DNA from: Roseomonas sp.
GTDB lineage: Bacteria > Pseudomonadota > Alphaproteobacteria > Acetobacterales > Acetobacteraceae
Assembly (NCBI GenBank): GCA_020250005.1
Contig: JADCES010000164.1
Span: forward strand, 1-46,077
DNA length: 46,077 nucleotides
Direction: 5' to 3'
The stretch's first letter is position 1, and each line of letters opens with the position of its first letter. Position numbers and translations under genes: made by a program. Below, in pieces: positions 18,609 to 27,520 of the stretch. The notes below the pieces were generated by a model. That model had not been told where the DNA came from. It ran no database searches and worked only from the letters and a program-made list of their open reading frames with translations.

Positions 18609-20687
18609 TCATCTCCCGGCCCGGATATCGATGATGAGGTTGCCCGCCGCGCTGAGCGAGAGCACATCGCCCGGAGGCACAACGGTCGTGGATTCCCGTT
18701 CCTCAACCAGGGCAGGGCCTTGAATGCGGTGTGCGATGGTCAGGGCGTAACGGTCAACAATACGGGTAGGCACCATCCCGCCGCTTTCAGGGAACCAGGC
18801 CATGCGCGTACCAGTCACGGGATCGCCGCCCGTCTTCGTGGCCGGAAAGCGCAAGCCAGCGCCGGCGTGCAGGTTGGGCAGGGTGGCAACAGCGAACCAG
18901 TCGCTCACCTCCACGGGGGCCTTCGGGTCGTTGTATCCGTATTCGCGCTTGTAAGCAGCGTGGAAATCAGCGAGCACCGTCGCGGCGTAGTCGCCCTCAA
19001 TCAGCCCGGCAGGTAGCGTGACGCGAATCTCGAAGCCCTGACCGGCATAACGCATCGAGGCGCTGCGCTCGATCACAGGCGTCGCGCCTGGCTGCATGCG
19101 TTGGGCTTCCGCCGTGACCCGCGCCTCAAGCTCGGCAAAGATCGGCGCGATCTGCGTAGCCTCCGCCTCATTCAGACGCATGACGCGGGTCAGGCCAAGA
19201 TCGACCTTGCGGTCCGCAACCAACAGACCGATGGCCGAGCCAACGCCAGCGCCGCGGGGGATGATGACGCGCGGGACTTCCAACGCGCGGGCGAGCCGGC
19301 AGGCATGCAGCGGTCCGGCGCCGCCGAAGGCGACCAGGGCGTAGCGGCGCGGATCACGTCCCCTTTCGATGGAGACAATGCGCATGGCGCGCTCCATATT
19401 CGCATTCGCCACCGAATGGATGCCCCAGGCCGCCTGCATCAGGTCTAGGCCGAGCGGCGCGCCGATTTCCCTTGCGATGGCCGCTGCCGCTTCATCGCGC
19501 CGGAGCGCCATGGCGCCGCCATTGAAAAACGCTGGATTGAGGTAGCCGAGTATGAGGTTCGCATCGGTGATGGTGGGCTGCGTGCCGCCGCGATTGTAGC
19601 AAATCGGTCCCGGCTCCGCCCCCGCGCTGTCCGGCCCAACGCGGATCAGGCCCATGCCCGTACGGGCGATGCTGCCGCCGCCGGCGCCAATTTCCAGCAG
19701 GTCGATCGCCATGATGGATAGCGGCAGGCCACTACCCTTGCGGTAGTTTACCGCGTCCACCTCGAAGCTTGGCGTCACCGCCGGGACGCCATCATCAATC
19801 GCGCCGAGCTTCGCCGTGGTGCCGCCCATGTCGAAGGTCATGACATGGGTGCAGCCCTCTTCTCTGCCGATCTCGGCACACATCAGCACGCCGGCGGCGG
19901 GGCCTGACTCGATGATCCGCACGGGCCAGGTTTGGGCGAGCTCGGTTGTCACCATGCCGCCATTGGACTGCATGATAGAGAGTTCCGCCTGCACGCCGAG
20001 CTCATGTAATGATCGGTCGAGGCTGTCGAGATAGCTGCGCACCAGTGGCGCAACATAGGCGTTAGCGACGGTAGTGCTGGTCCGCTCATACTCTCGGTAC
20101 TTCGGCGCAATGACGGAGGAGAGGCAGATGCTGCTGCCGGGCAAGTGTCGGCGCAGCGCTGCCTCCATCAGCCGCTCATGCACCGGATTGGCATAGGCGT
20201 GCAGGAAGACGACAGCAACACTGTCATAGCCGCCGATGGCGACCTGTGCGGCGAGCGTGCCGGCCGCCGCTTCATCCAGGGGCGTCAGCACCGTCCCATT
20301 GGGGGCCAAGCGCTCCTGCACCCCGAAGACATCGGCGCGAGGGATCAGGGGCTTCGGCTTGTCGATATGCAGGTTGTTGGTGTCGTGGCGCTTCTGCCGG
20401 CCGATCAGCAGCACATCGCGGAAGCCGGCCGTTGTGATCAGCGCTGCGCGCGCGCCCTTGCGTTCCAGGATGGCATTGGTTGCGATCGTGGTGGCGTGCA
20501 GCGCATCGCCGATATCAGCCGGGCGAAGGTCTGGGTGGCGGAAGCGGGCCGCGAGCCCCTCCAGCACGGCGCGGGCTGGCTCACGCGGCGTGGTTGGCAC
20601 CTTCCAGATCTCGATCGCGCCTGTCGCCGGATCGCGCAGGACGAAATCAGTAAAGGTGCCGCCGATATCGAAGGCGACCTGGATCAC
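18609..20687 (-). CDS. hyuA: Hydantoinase A / 5-oxoprolinase A-type subunit
   Basis: ATP-binding subunit of the HyuAB-type enzyme (N-methylhydantoinase, oxoprolinase or acetophenone-carboxylase-like). The 692-residue protein has the ASKHA nucleotide-fold opening FDIGGTFTDFVLRD, ALHATTIATNAILERKGA, then MQSNGGMVTTELA, the acidic-loop MTFDMGGTTAKLG, and AFGGAGPLHACRLA. The start is GTG (complement of 20685-20687), three bases after the aminotransferase stop, so the minus-strand operon is aminotransferase-hyuA-hyuB. The substrate within the HyuAB superfamily cannot be determined by eye. Confidence 0.93.
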   Translation of the reverse strand: MIQVAFDIGGTFTDFVLRDPATGAIEIWKVPTTPREPARAVLEGLAARFRHPDLRPADIGDALHATTIATNAILERKGARAALITTAGFRDVLLIGRQKRHDTNNLHIDKPKPLIPRADVFGVQERLAPNGTVLTPLDEAAAGTLAAQVAIGGYDSVAVVFLHAYANPVHERLMEAALRRHLPGSSICLSSVIAPKYREYERTSTTVANAYVAPLVRSYLDSLDRSLHELGVQAELSIMQSNGGMVTTELAQTWPVRIIESGPAAGVLMCAEIGREEGCTHVMTFDMGGTTAKLGAIDDGVPAVTPSFEVDAVNYRKGSGLPLSIMAIDLLEIGAGGGSIARTGMGLIRVGPDSAGAEPGPICYNRGGTQPTITDANLILGYLNPAFFNGGAMALRRDEAAAAIAREIGAPLGLDLMQAAWGIHSVANANMERAMRIVSIERGRDPRRYALVAFGGAGPLHACRLARALEVPRVIIPRGAGVGSAIGLLVADRKVDLGLTRVMRLNEAEATQIAPIFAELEARVTAEAQRMQPGATPVIERSASMRYAGQGFEIRVTLPAGLIEGDYAATVLADFHAAYKREYGYNDPKAPVEVSDWFAVATLPNLHAGAGLRFPATKTGGDPVTGTRMAWFPESGGMVPTRIVDRYALTIAHRIQGPALVEERESTTVVPPGDVLSLSAAGNLIIDIRAGR

Positions 20688-20690
20688 CGG

Positions 20691-22067
20691 TCAGAGCGCC
20701 AGCAGCTCGGCATGGGTCGCGTCCAGCGTGCGGCGCAGCCTGCGCGCGAGCTCGCGGATCTCCTCAGCCGTGATGATCAGGGGCGGCGAGAAGGCGACGC
20801 GGTTGCCGGTGATGCGCAGGATCAACCCATTGGCGCGCGCATGGGCATCGAGCCGTCCGGTGAGGTTCGCCCCTGCCGGCCAATCCTGCTTCGTTGCCTT
20901 GTCCCGCACGATCTCAATCCCGCCGATCAGGCCGATGCTGTTGAAATTGCCGACCATCGGGTGATCAACCAGCGCGCCTATTTCCCGCCGAAAGACAGGC
21001 TCAACCGAGGAGACGTGGCCGAGAAGGTCCATCTCCTCGTAGATCTTCAGCGTTTCCAGCGCGACAGATGCCGCGACGGGGTGCCCGGCATAGGTATAGC
21101 CGTGGATGAAGGCGCCGTTCTTGTCTGACTGCGCCATGACTGACTCAAAAATCCTTTCGTTCATCAGTACGGCGGAGATAGGCTGCATGGCAGCCGAAAG
21201 CGCCTTGGCGCAAGTGATCATGTCCGGTTGAATGTTGAAGGTCTCACAGCCCCACATGCGCCCAGTGCGGCCAAAGCCGCAGATCACCTCGTCGGCCACC
21301 AGCAGCACATCGTACTTCTTCAGGACTGCTTGGATTTTCTCGAAATAGCCGCGCGGCGGCGGCAGCGCGCCAGCGGTTCCCTGCACCGGATCGGCCCATA
21401 GCGCGGCAATAGTCTCTGGCCCTTCGCGTAGGATCAGGGCTTCAAGGTTGTCGGCCAGGCGTTGGCTGAATTGTTCTTCGGTCTCACCAGGCAGCGCATC
21501 GCGGTAATGATTCGGTCTGTCGGTGTAGAGGAAACCTTCAAAGGGCAACCCGAAACCGGCATGATAACTTGGATTGCCGGTCAGGCTGATGGCAACGCAG
21601 GTGGAGCCGTGATAGCTGCCCATACGGGAAATGATCTTGCGCTTTTCTGGCTTGCCCTGCGCGCGCCAATGGTACCAGACAAGCTTGACCGCGCTGTCAT
21701 TCGCTTCCGAGCCTGAGCATTGCAGCAGCACCTTCGACATCGGCACGGGCGCGATGGAGAGCAGCTTTTCCGAGAGGTCAATCGCCGGGCCGTGCGAGGC
21801 ATGGCGGAAGATCTGATAATAGCCAAGCGTCCTCATCGCCTCATAAGCGACCTTTGCCAACCGCTCATTATTGTAGCCGAGTGAGCAGCACCAGAGCCCA
21901 GCGCCAGCATCGAGGTAGGAATTTCCGGCATCATCTTCGACGAAAATGCCGCGGGCGCCTGTCATGATGGTAGGGCCAACCTCAAGGTGCCTGCGCGCAT
22001 TGGTCTGCGGATGCAGCACGGAGGCGATATCGCGTGCATGCGGGCTATTGGCGGTGAAGTGGTTCAT
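20691..22067 (-). CDS. Class III (omega) aminotransferase
   Basis: PLP-dependent transaminase of the ornithine/omega-amino-acid group; 458 residues. It shows GIFVEDDAGNSYLDAGAGLW, the cofactor-phosphate region CSGSEANDSAVKLVWY, the PLP aspartate in LLVADEVICGFGRTGRMWG, and the Schiff-base lysine in MITCAKALSA. The ATG at 22067 is preferred over the TTG one codon upstream because AGGGGAGG lies 7-14 bases before it. First gene of the minus-strand hyu operon; its promoter must lie in 22068-22331, shared divergently with the acyl-CoA ligase operon. Confidence 0.92.
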   Translation of the reverse strand: MNHFTANSPHARDIASVLHPQTNARRHLEVGPTIMTGARGIFVEDDAGNSYLDAGAGLWCCSLGYNNERLAKVAYEAMRTLGYYQIFRHASHGPAIDLSEKLLSIAPVPMSKVLLQCSGSEANDSAVKLVWYHWRAQGKPEKRKIISRMGSYHGSTCVAISLTGNPSYHAGFGLPFEGFLYTDRPNHYRDALPGETEEQFSQRLADNLEALILREGPETIAALWADPVQGTAGALPPPRGYFEKIQAVLKKYDVLLVADEVICGFGRTGRMWGCETFNIQPDMITCAKALSAAMQPISAVLMNERIFESVMAQSDKNGAFIHGYTYAGHPVAASVALETLKIYEEMDLLGHVSSVEPVFRREIGALVDHPMVGNFNSIGLIGGIEIVRDKATKQDWPAGANLTGRLDAHARANGLILRITGNRVAFSPPLIITAEEIRELARRLRRTLDATHAELLAL

Positions 22068-22331
22068 CAAACAGGCCTCCCCTGGACTTGCGATAAGGCT
22101 AGGGTCTTGATCTGCCCGTCGTCAAATCCCTTGAAGGCAATTGGCGGTTTGGCTGGCGGTGTATCTTGCCAAGCTGCGGTTACCATCCGTTCTTGCTGAC
22201 CGTTGCGGATGCTCCGCAAAGCCGCATCCCCAAGTGACCAATAGCGCTTGACGCCCCGTATCCACCCAATTAGCGTCCTTGACTACCAAGAAAGCCGGAT
22301 AATTCCAGAACAAACAGATGGGCGGATCCAG

Positions 22332-23870
22332 ATGAATTTGGCCGAGATATTGGCCGTCAGTGCGCGGCGTTTGCCCAAGCACCCGGCTGTCACCTTTTCC
22401 GGCCAAACAGTAAGTTATGCGATCTTTACGGACCGCGCGCTACGTCTTGGGAATGCGTTGCGTTCCAAGCCCTATAGCCTTTCTCCTGGTGATCGTGTTC
22501 TGCTATGTATGGAGAATTGCGGCGCATTTCTGGAAGCATTGTTCGCCTGCTGGGCTGCCGGGCTTTGCGCTGTGCCAACCAACGCCAAGTTGCACCCCAA
22601 GGAAGTCGCCTATATCGCCGCCGATGCACGCACAAGGGTCACCATTACCACCAAAGCTCTTCAGCATGCCTTGGCGCCAGCGCTGGACGGGGCTGGCCCG
22701 ATCATTGCCGCTGACGATGAGGCCTGGCAAAGGCTACTCCTGACCGATCCGCTGCGTGTGTTGCACCCATCTGCGCCGGAAGATGAAGCCTGGATCTTCT
22801 ACACCAGCGGCACCACGGGGCGTCCCAAAGGTGCCATACTGTCGCATCGCAATCTGCTTTTCATGGCTCATTGCTACTATGCCGATATGGATCATGTTGA
22901 CGAAAACCATACCAAGCTCCACGCAGCACCCCTGTCGCATGCATCAGGGCTTTATGGTCTGCCGCATCTTTTCCGCGGCAGCCATCAAGTGATCCTGAAG
23001 GGCTTTGATCCTCAGGAAATACTCGACCATATCAACCATTATCCGAACGTTACGCTGTTTGGAGCGCCTACCATGGTGACGCGGCTGGTGAATGCAGATG
23101 GTGTGGAAAACGCAGATACGCGTAATCTGCGCACGCTCTATTACGGTGGTGGGCCAATGTATGTCGCTGATCTTGAGCGCGCTCTTGCGATTTTTGGTCC
23201 CAAACTCATTCAGATTTTCGGGCAGGGCGAATCGCCCATGACCATTACCGCGCTTTCCAAAAGCCACCATGCCGAAACCGCACATCCCCGCTATCTTGAC
23301 CGCCTGGCGTCCTGCGGCGTTGCGCGCACGGGTGTCGCATTTCGTGTGGTGGACGAAAATGACCAGGAGCTTCCGGCCGGTGAAATGGGAGAGGTAATCA
23401 CGCGAAGCGATTGCGTGATGAAAGGCTATCTTGGCAACCCTGAAGCAACCGCAAAGGCGCTGCGTGGTGGCTGGTTGCATACGGGCGATGTCGGCTTTGT
23501 GGATGCTGAGGGCTTTCTGACGCTGCGTGACCGTTCGAAGGATATGATCATCAGCGGTGGCAGCAATATCTATCCGCGCGAGATTGAAGAAGTGCTTCTG
23601 CGCGACCCGGCGGTTCTAGAATGTTCCGTCGTGGGCCGTCCGCATCCGGATTGGGGCGAAGAGGCGGTGGCCTTCGTGGTTCCCGCCACCGGCCGCGGCG
23701 TGGATGTCAAGGCGCTGGAGCAGCTTTGTCTCGACAATATGGCGCGCTTTAAACGGCCGAAGGAATGGAGGGTCGTCGAAGCCTTGCCAAAAAACAACTA
23801 TGGCAAGGTACTGAAGACGGAACTGCGCCACATGCTTGCTCAGGAAAGCAGTCAGGGTGAAAAGACATGA
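22332..23870 (+). CDS. Acyl-CoA synthetase (AMP-forming)
   Basis: Activates a carboxylic acid to its CoA thioester through an acyl-adenylate. The 512-residue product carries the P-loop motif YTSGTTGRPKGA, the A4/A5 region IQIFGQGESPMT, and LHTGDVGFVDAEGFLTLRDR. The C-terminal hinge-lysine region is KDMIISGGSNIYPREIEE, and the catalytic lysine lies in PKNNYGKVLKTEL. I chose ATG 22332 (MNLAEILAVSARRLPKHPAV); a TTG at 22248 would add 28 unlikely residues. It heads a plus-strand operon: thiolase, DUF35 and enoyl-CoA hydratase follow with four-base overlaps, indicating joint CoA-ester catabolism. Confidence 0.92.
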   Translation: MNLAEILAVSARRLPKHPAVTFSGQTVSYAIFTDRALRLGNALRSKPYSLSPGDRVLLCMENCGAFLEALFACWAAGLCAVPTNAKLHPKEVAYIAADARTRVTITTKALQHALAPALDGAGPIIAADDEAWQRLLLTDPLRVLHPSAPEDEAWIFYTSGTTGRPKGAILSHRNLLFMAHCYYADMDHVDENHTKLHAAPLSHASGLYGLPHLFRGSHQVILKGFDPQEILDHINHYPNVTLFGAPTMVTRLVNADGVENADTRNLRTLYYGGGPMYVADLERALAIFGPKLIQIFGQGESPMTITALSKSHHAETAHPRYLDRLASCGVARTGVAFRVVDENDQELPAGEMGEVITRSDCVMKGYLGNPEATAKALRGGWLHTGDVGFVDAEGFLTLRDRSKDMIISGGSNIYPREIEEVLLRDPAVLECSVVGRPHPDWGEEAVAFVVPATGRGVDVKALEQLCLDNMARFKRPKEWRVVEALPKNNYGKVLKTELRHMLAQESSQGEKT

Positions 23871-25030
23871 GGCAGGTTTCCATCCTTGGCATTGGTTCCA
23901 CGGCCTTTGGGCGCCATATCGGAACAGCCATTGAAGCCCTTGCAGTACAGGCAGCAGCCCAAGCGCTGGCTGATGCCGATGTGGCGCGTACGGAAATTGG
24001 GGCACTTTACCTGGGCAATTTCATCTCTGGTCCACTGAATGGGCAGGAGGTATTGGCTGGCATGATTGCAGACAGGCTGGGACTGCCGAATATACCTTGC
24101 ACCAAGGTGGAAGGTGCTTGCGCCTCTGGCGGCATTGCGTTTCGTCACGCCGCTCTGGCCATTGCCAGTGGTCAATGCGATGTTGCCCTGGTAGTCGGCG
24201 CAGAAACCATGACCCATGCCAGCGGCGCAGAGGTTACGGCCGCGCTGAATTGTGCCATCGACAATCGCAGTGATGGGGCGAGCGGCCTGACCTTCCCCGG
24301 TCTTTTTGGCATGGCATGGCGTATTCACGCTTCACGTTATGGCACGACACGCCGCCAAGTCTCTGCTGTTGTTCGCAAGAATAAATCAAATGGAACGCGG
24401 AATCCGCTGGCTCAGATGGGCGCGGAATTGACCGATGATATCATCGAACAATCCCCCATGATTTGTGATCCCTTGCAGCTTTATGATTGCTGCCCGGTCA
24501 GCGATGGTGCCGCGGCACTTCTGCTTGTGGCGCGTGATCGTGCGAAAGGCTCGGGGCGCATGCCTGTGGATGTGCTTGCGAGTGTTCAAACCCGCGGTGC
24601 TTCCCGCATCGCGGGCCATGCTGATCTGTGTTCCTTCGACGCGACCGTGAGCGCCGCAAGAAAGGCTTATGAGATCGCCGGCATCAAGCCACAGGATGTG
24701 GATTTGGTGGAGCTGCATGATTGTTTTTCGATCGCAGAAATTGTGGATAGCGAGGATTTGGGCCTCATTCCACGCGGCCAAGGCGCGGGGTGGGCGGCTG
24801 AAGGCCGGACATCCATCAATGGCGATATCCCGATCAATCCTTCAGGCGGGCTGCTTGCAAAGGGGCATCCGGTTGGCGCCACCGGCGTGGCGCAGATCCA
24901 TGAAGCCGTCTTGCAACTGCGCGGCATGCATACAAACCAGGTGAGGGATGCAGAGATTGCGATGACCCATAACCTCGGCGGCACAGGCATTGCGTGCACC
25001 GTCAATATCCTGCGCCGAGGTGATGCATGA
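23867..25030 (+). CDS. Thiolase / acetyl-CoA acetyltransferase-like (SCP2 type)
   Basis: A 387-residue thiolase-superfamily enzyme. The nucleophilic cysteine lies in EGACASGGIAFRHAA, the second active-site motif in LVELHDCFSIAE, and the C-terminal glycine loop in GGLLAKGHPVGATG. The HDCFS form places it in the SCP2/archaeal-like branch, whose members often require a small DUF35 partner, and such a gene follows immediately. ATGA overlaps on both sides (23867-23870; 25027-25030) indicate coupling. Likely cleaves a 3-ketoacyl-CoA or condenses acyl-CoA units. Confidence 0.9.
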   Translation: MRQVSILGIGSTAFGRHIGTAIEALAVQAAAQALADADVARTEIGALYLGNFISGPLNGQEVLAGMIADRLGLPNIPCTKVEGACASGGIAFRHAALAIASGQCDVALVVGAETMTHASGAEVTAALNCAIDNRSDGASGLTFPGLFGMAWRIHASRYGTTRRQVSAVVRKNKSNGTRNPLAQMGAELTDDIIEQSPMICDPLQLYDCCPVSDGAAALLLVARDRAKGSGRMPVDVLASVQTRGASRIAGHADLCSFDATVSAARKAYEIAGIKPQDVDLVELHDCFSIAEIVDSEDLGLIPRGQGAGWAAEGRTSINGDIPINPSGGLLAKGHPVGATGVAQIHEAVLQLRGMHTNQVRDAEIAMTHNLGGTGIACTVNILRRGDA

Positions 25031-25365
25031 GCGATGCAAACACCATTCTGGCGCTGCGCTGCCGCGCCTGCGGCATCTTGGACCCTGGACCACGGGAAAT
25101 CTGCACCGCATGCCTGTCGTCAGCGCTTGAGCCTGTTCACCTGCCAGGTGAAGGAAGCCTTGTTGCCTGGACCATTATTCGTCGTGCACCAAAGAATTTT
25201 CGTACCGAAGCACCTTATGCCGTTTGTGTGGTGGAATTGGATACGGGAAGGCTACGCGTCACTGGGCGGCTGGCAGATCCTGCGGTCGATCCGCCGCTTG
25301 GTATGCGGATGCGTGCCATTGAAAGGTGCGATGGATACAGTGTTTTTGTGAGTGTGGCATCATGA
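25027..25365 (+). CDS. DUF35-type Zn-ribbon/OB-fold acyl-CoA-associated protein
   Basis: A 112-residue protein with an N-terminal rubredoxin-like zinc ribbon (CRAC near residue 12, CTAC near residue 29), then an OB-fold (GEGSLVAWTIIRRAP, TEAPYAVCVVELDTG). DUF35 proteins form complexes with SCP2-type thiolases or hydratases and shuttle or position CoA substrates. The four-base overlaps with the thiolase before and the hydratase after fit a stoichiometric complex. Slightly shorter than the usual 120-140 residues, but complete. Confidence 0.88.
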   Translation: MSDANTILALRCRACGILDPGPREICTACLSSALEPVHLPGEGSLVAWTIIRRAPKNFRTEAPYAVCVVELDTGRLRVTGRLADPAVDPPLGMRMRAIERCDGYSVFVSVAS

Positions 25366-26165
25366 ACGACAGATCCGATATTCTGGTTGAACGACACGGC
25401 CAAGTCTGGCTGATTACCATCAATCGGCCAGAGAAAATGAATTCCCTTGATTTCACTGCCAATGATGACTTGGTGGCAGTCTGGCGCGAATTTGACGCCG
25501 ATGAGGATGCGCGCGTTGCTGTGGTGACCGGCGCTGGCGATAAGGCCTTCTGCGCGGGCGCGGATCTCAAGACCTATACCATGGCCTTTGCGCGTACCCC
25601 TGCGCCGGAGTTTCGCCGGCGCTACACGAATGGTCCCGGATTTGGCGGCATCACACGTGGCATGGAAATCCTGAAGCCCATCATCGCGGCAGTCAACGGA
25701 TACGCTATGTCCGGCGGGTTTGAATTGGCACTCGCTTGCGATATTCGATTTTGCTCGCTGAATGCTGAATTTGCCCTGCAGGATTCAAAATGGGGTTTTC
25801 ATGCGTGCGATGGCGGGTTGATCCGTCTACCCAAGATCGTTGGCCTTGGGCATGCCATGCATATGATCCTTTCGGGAGAACGTGTTGGCGCCGAGGAAGC
25901 GTATCGGATAGGCCTCGTGAATCGCGTACTGTCGCAATCGGACCTTCTGCCTCATGCGATGGATTATGCGGCGATGCTGGCGCGTCGCGCACCACTTGCG
26001 CACCGCTTGGCAAAGGAAGTGATGCGCCAGGCGGTTGGGATGCCGCTTGAGGAAGCGCTGCGTCTTGAATCGCGCTCTTTCCATGATCTTGGCCAGACCG
26101 AGGACCTTGCGGAGGGAACAGCAGCCTTCCGGGAACGCCGTGATGGAGAATTCAAGGGCCGTTGA
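25362..26165 (+). CDS. Enoyl-CoA hydratase/isomerase (crotonase) family protein
   Basis: A 267-residue crotonase-fold enzyme. It has the oxyanion-hole segments FCAGADLKTY and NGYAMSGGFELALACDIRF, and HACDGGLIRLPKIVG, where a catalytic Glu usually lies in canonical hydratases (the EVxLG segment is altered here), so the exact reaction may differ from simple hydration. The ATG at 25362 overlaps the DUF35 stop; upstream in-frame codons belong to DUF35 sequence. Last gene of the CoA-ester module; the ABC importer binding protein begins 39 bases later. Confidence 0.88.
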   Translation: MNDRSDILVERHGQVWLITINRPEKMNSLDFTANDDLVAVWREFDADEDARVAVVTGAGDKAFCAGADLKTYTMAFARTPAPEFRRRYTNGPGFGGITRGMEILKPIIAAVNGYAMSGGFELALACDIRFCSLNAEFALQDSKWGFHACDGGLIRLPKIVGLGHAMHMILSGERVGAEEAYRIGLVNRVLSQSDLLPHAMDYAAMLARRAPLAHRLAKEVMRQAVGMPLEEALRLESRSFHDLGQTEDLAEGTAAFRERRDGEFKGR

Positions 26166-26204
26166 AGGCGGCCAAGGCAAGCAACAAAGGGAAGGAAACA
26201 GAAT

Positions 26205-27359
26205 ATGTTCAAAACAAGAAGATTGATGGTGGCGGCAGGGGCGATCGCCGCGTTCCTGGCGGCGTCGCCTGTCGCCACAAAGGCACAACAGCCAACCGTG
26301 CGCGTGGGTGTCATTCAGGGTTTGAGCGGCCCACCCGCAATCGTTGACTTTGGCGAGAGCTATCTTCAGGGAATTCGCCTTGCCCTGAAAGATTACGAAG
26401 CGCGCAATCCGCGCACACGTATCGAGCTGCTGGTCTATGATGATGAAGCCAATCCGCAACGTGCGGTTTCCCTGACACAACGCCTGATACAAAATGACAA
26501 TGTTGCTGCCGTGATCGGTACAGTCAGCAGTGGCAATGTGCTTGCCTTTGCACCCATTTTGCAGCGTGCGCGCATCCCGCTGGTTGCCGGCCCTTCCATT
26601 GCCACCGACATCACGCAGCGCTTTATCAACGAACGGCCCTCCTTCATTTTTCGCTGCTCAATGGTAGAGCAGTTTCAGATTGATGCCATGCTCGATTGGG
26701 GGGTGCGCAACTTCCGGCGTATTGGCCTCCTGCACTCCACGACCGGATATGGGAATTTCGCAGCACGTGAGATCCAGGAAGGGCTGCGGCGCCGTAATGT
26801 GACGCTGGTTGCCACCGAAGCTGCTGCACCTGGCGTCAATGATCTCACCGCACAGATGATTCGTCTGCGCGACGCTGGCGCTGAATTGGTGCTCAACTTC
26901 CACGAAAGCTTCGAACTTCTCTATCGGCCGCTCCCAAGGATCAATTATCGGCCGGTCGTCGCAGGAAATTGGGGGCTTTCATCCCTTAAGGTGCTTGAGA
27001 TTGTCGGTCGGGAGGCGATCGAAGGCACCGTCATGGGTCAGGCACTTGACCTAAATGATCCAAAAGCGCGCGCCTTCGACGAAAGGATGCGGGCTGAATA
27101 TGGTAGCGCCTATCGCTGGCCGGTGGTTGGCGCGCTCGGGTATGATGCTGCTCAGATCATGTTTCGGGCCATTGAAAGGGTCGGGCGTTCTGATGCGGTT
27201 GCGATCCGCGATGCGCTTGAAGCATTAGATGGCGTTGAGGCCATTTCCGCAACGCCGGCGCGTCCCTTCAGCACTGATGATCACGAATGCCTTGACCGCG
27301 AGCATGTTTTCCTTGGTGTCTGGCGGAACGGCCAGGTTGTTCGGCTAGAGCAACGCTGA
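26205..27359 (+). CDS. Branched-chain-amino-acid-type ABC transporter substrate-binding protein
   Basis: Periplasmic receptor (Leu/Ile/Val-binding protein family, type I fold), 384 residues. A Sec signal peptide with a twin-Arg-like KTRR and hydrophobic core ends near ATKAQQ, about residue 27. The mature part opens VRVGVIQGLSGPPAIVDFGE and includes AVIGTVSSGNVLAFAPIL and TGYGNFAAREIQEGL, typical of LivK/aliphatic-amide receptors. It heads the Liv-type importer but is separated from livH by a 161-base gap containing a strong hairpin. The ligand is probably the substrate of the adjacent acyl-CoA pathway (inference). Confidence 0.92.
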   Translation: MFKTRRLMVAAGAIAAFLAASPVATKAQQPTVRVGVIQGLSGPPAIVDFGESYLQGIRLALKDYEARNPRTRIELLVYDDEANPQRAVSLTQRLIQNDNVAAVIGTVSSGNVLAFAPILQRARIPLVAGPSIATDITQRFINERPSFIFRCSMVEQFQIDAMLDWGVRNFRRIGLLHSTTGYGNFAAREIQEGLRRRNVTLVATEAAAPGVNDLTAQMIRLRDAGAELVLNFHESFELLYRPLPRINYRPVVAGNWGLSSLKVLEIVGREAIEGTVMGQALDLNDPKARAFDERMRAEYGSAYRWPVVGALGYDAAQIMFRAIERVGRSDAVAIRDALEALDGVEAISATPARPFSTDDHECLDREHVFLGVWRNGQVVRLEQR

Positions 27360-27380
27360 GGCGACGCCGCGTGAGGCATC

Positions 27381-27426
27381 GCGCAGACGGAAACGCATCC
27401 AGCCCCTGGATGACTGATGTCTGCGC
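27381..27426 (+). promoter_or_regulatory. Two-level inverted repeat between binding-protein and permease genes
   Basis: Outer arms GCGCAGAC (27381-27388) and GTCTGCGC (27419-27426) enclose an inner hairpin, CATCCAG (27396-27402) with CTGGATG (27406-27412) and a 3-base loop. No T-run follows. Such structures after binding-protein genes commonly stabilise the upstream mRNA or attenuate read-through to the permeases. That role is inferred here. Confidence 0.65.
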
Positions 27427-27520
27427 GCGCCATCTGCGCTGCCCCATTGGCTTGCCCAAAGAAGAATAGCCGCGTGCTTCAGCCTGGTTGGAAAAGACTT
27501 CAGCGAAGGACCATCGGGGA

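Noticed and set aside
18575-18706. N-terminal extension of hyuB by 44 residues
   Set aside because: Overlaps hyuA, non-conserved composition, and the strong ribosome-binding site sits before the internal ATG at 18574.
20145-21128. 327-codon plus-strand frame across hyuA and the aminotransferase
   Set aside because: Opposite two well-supported genes and crossing their boundary; no domain.
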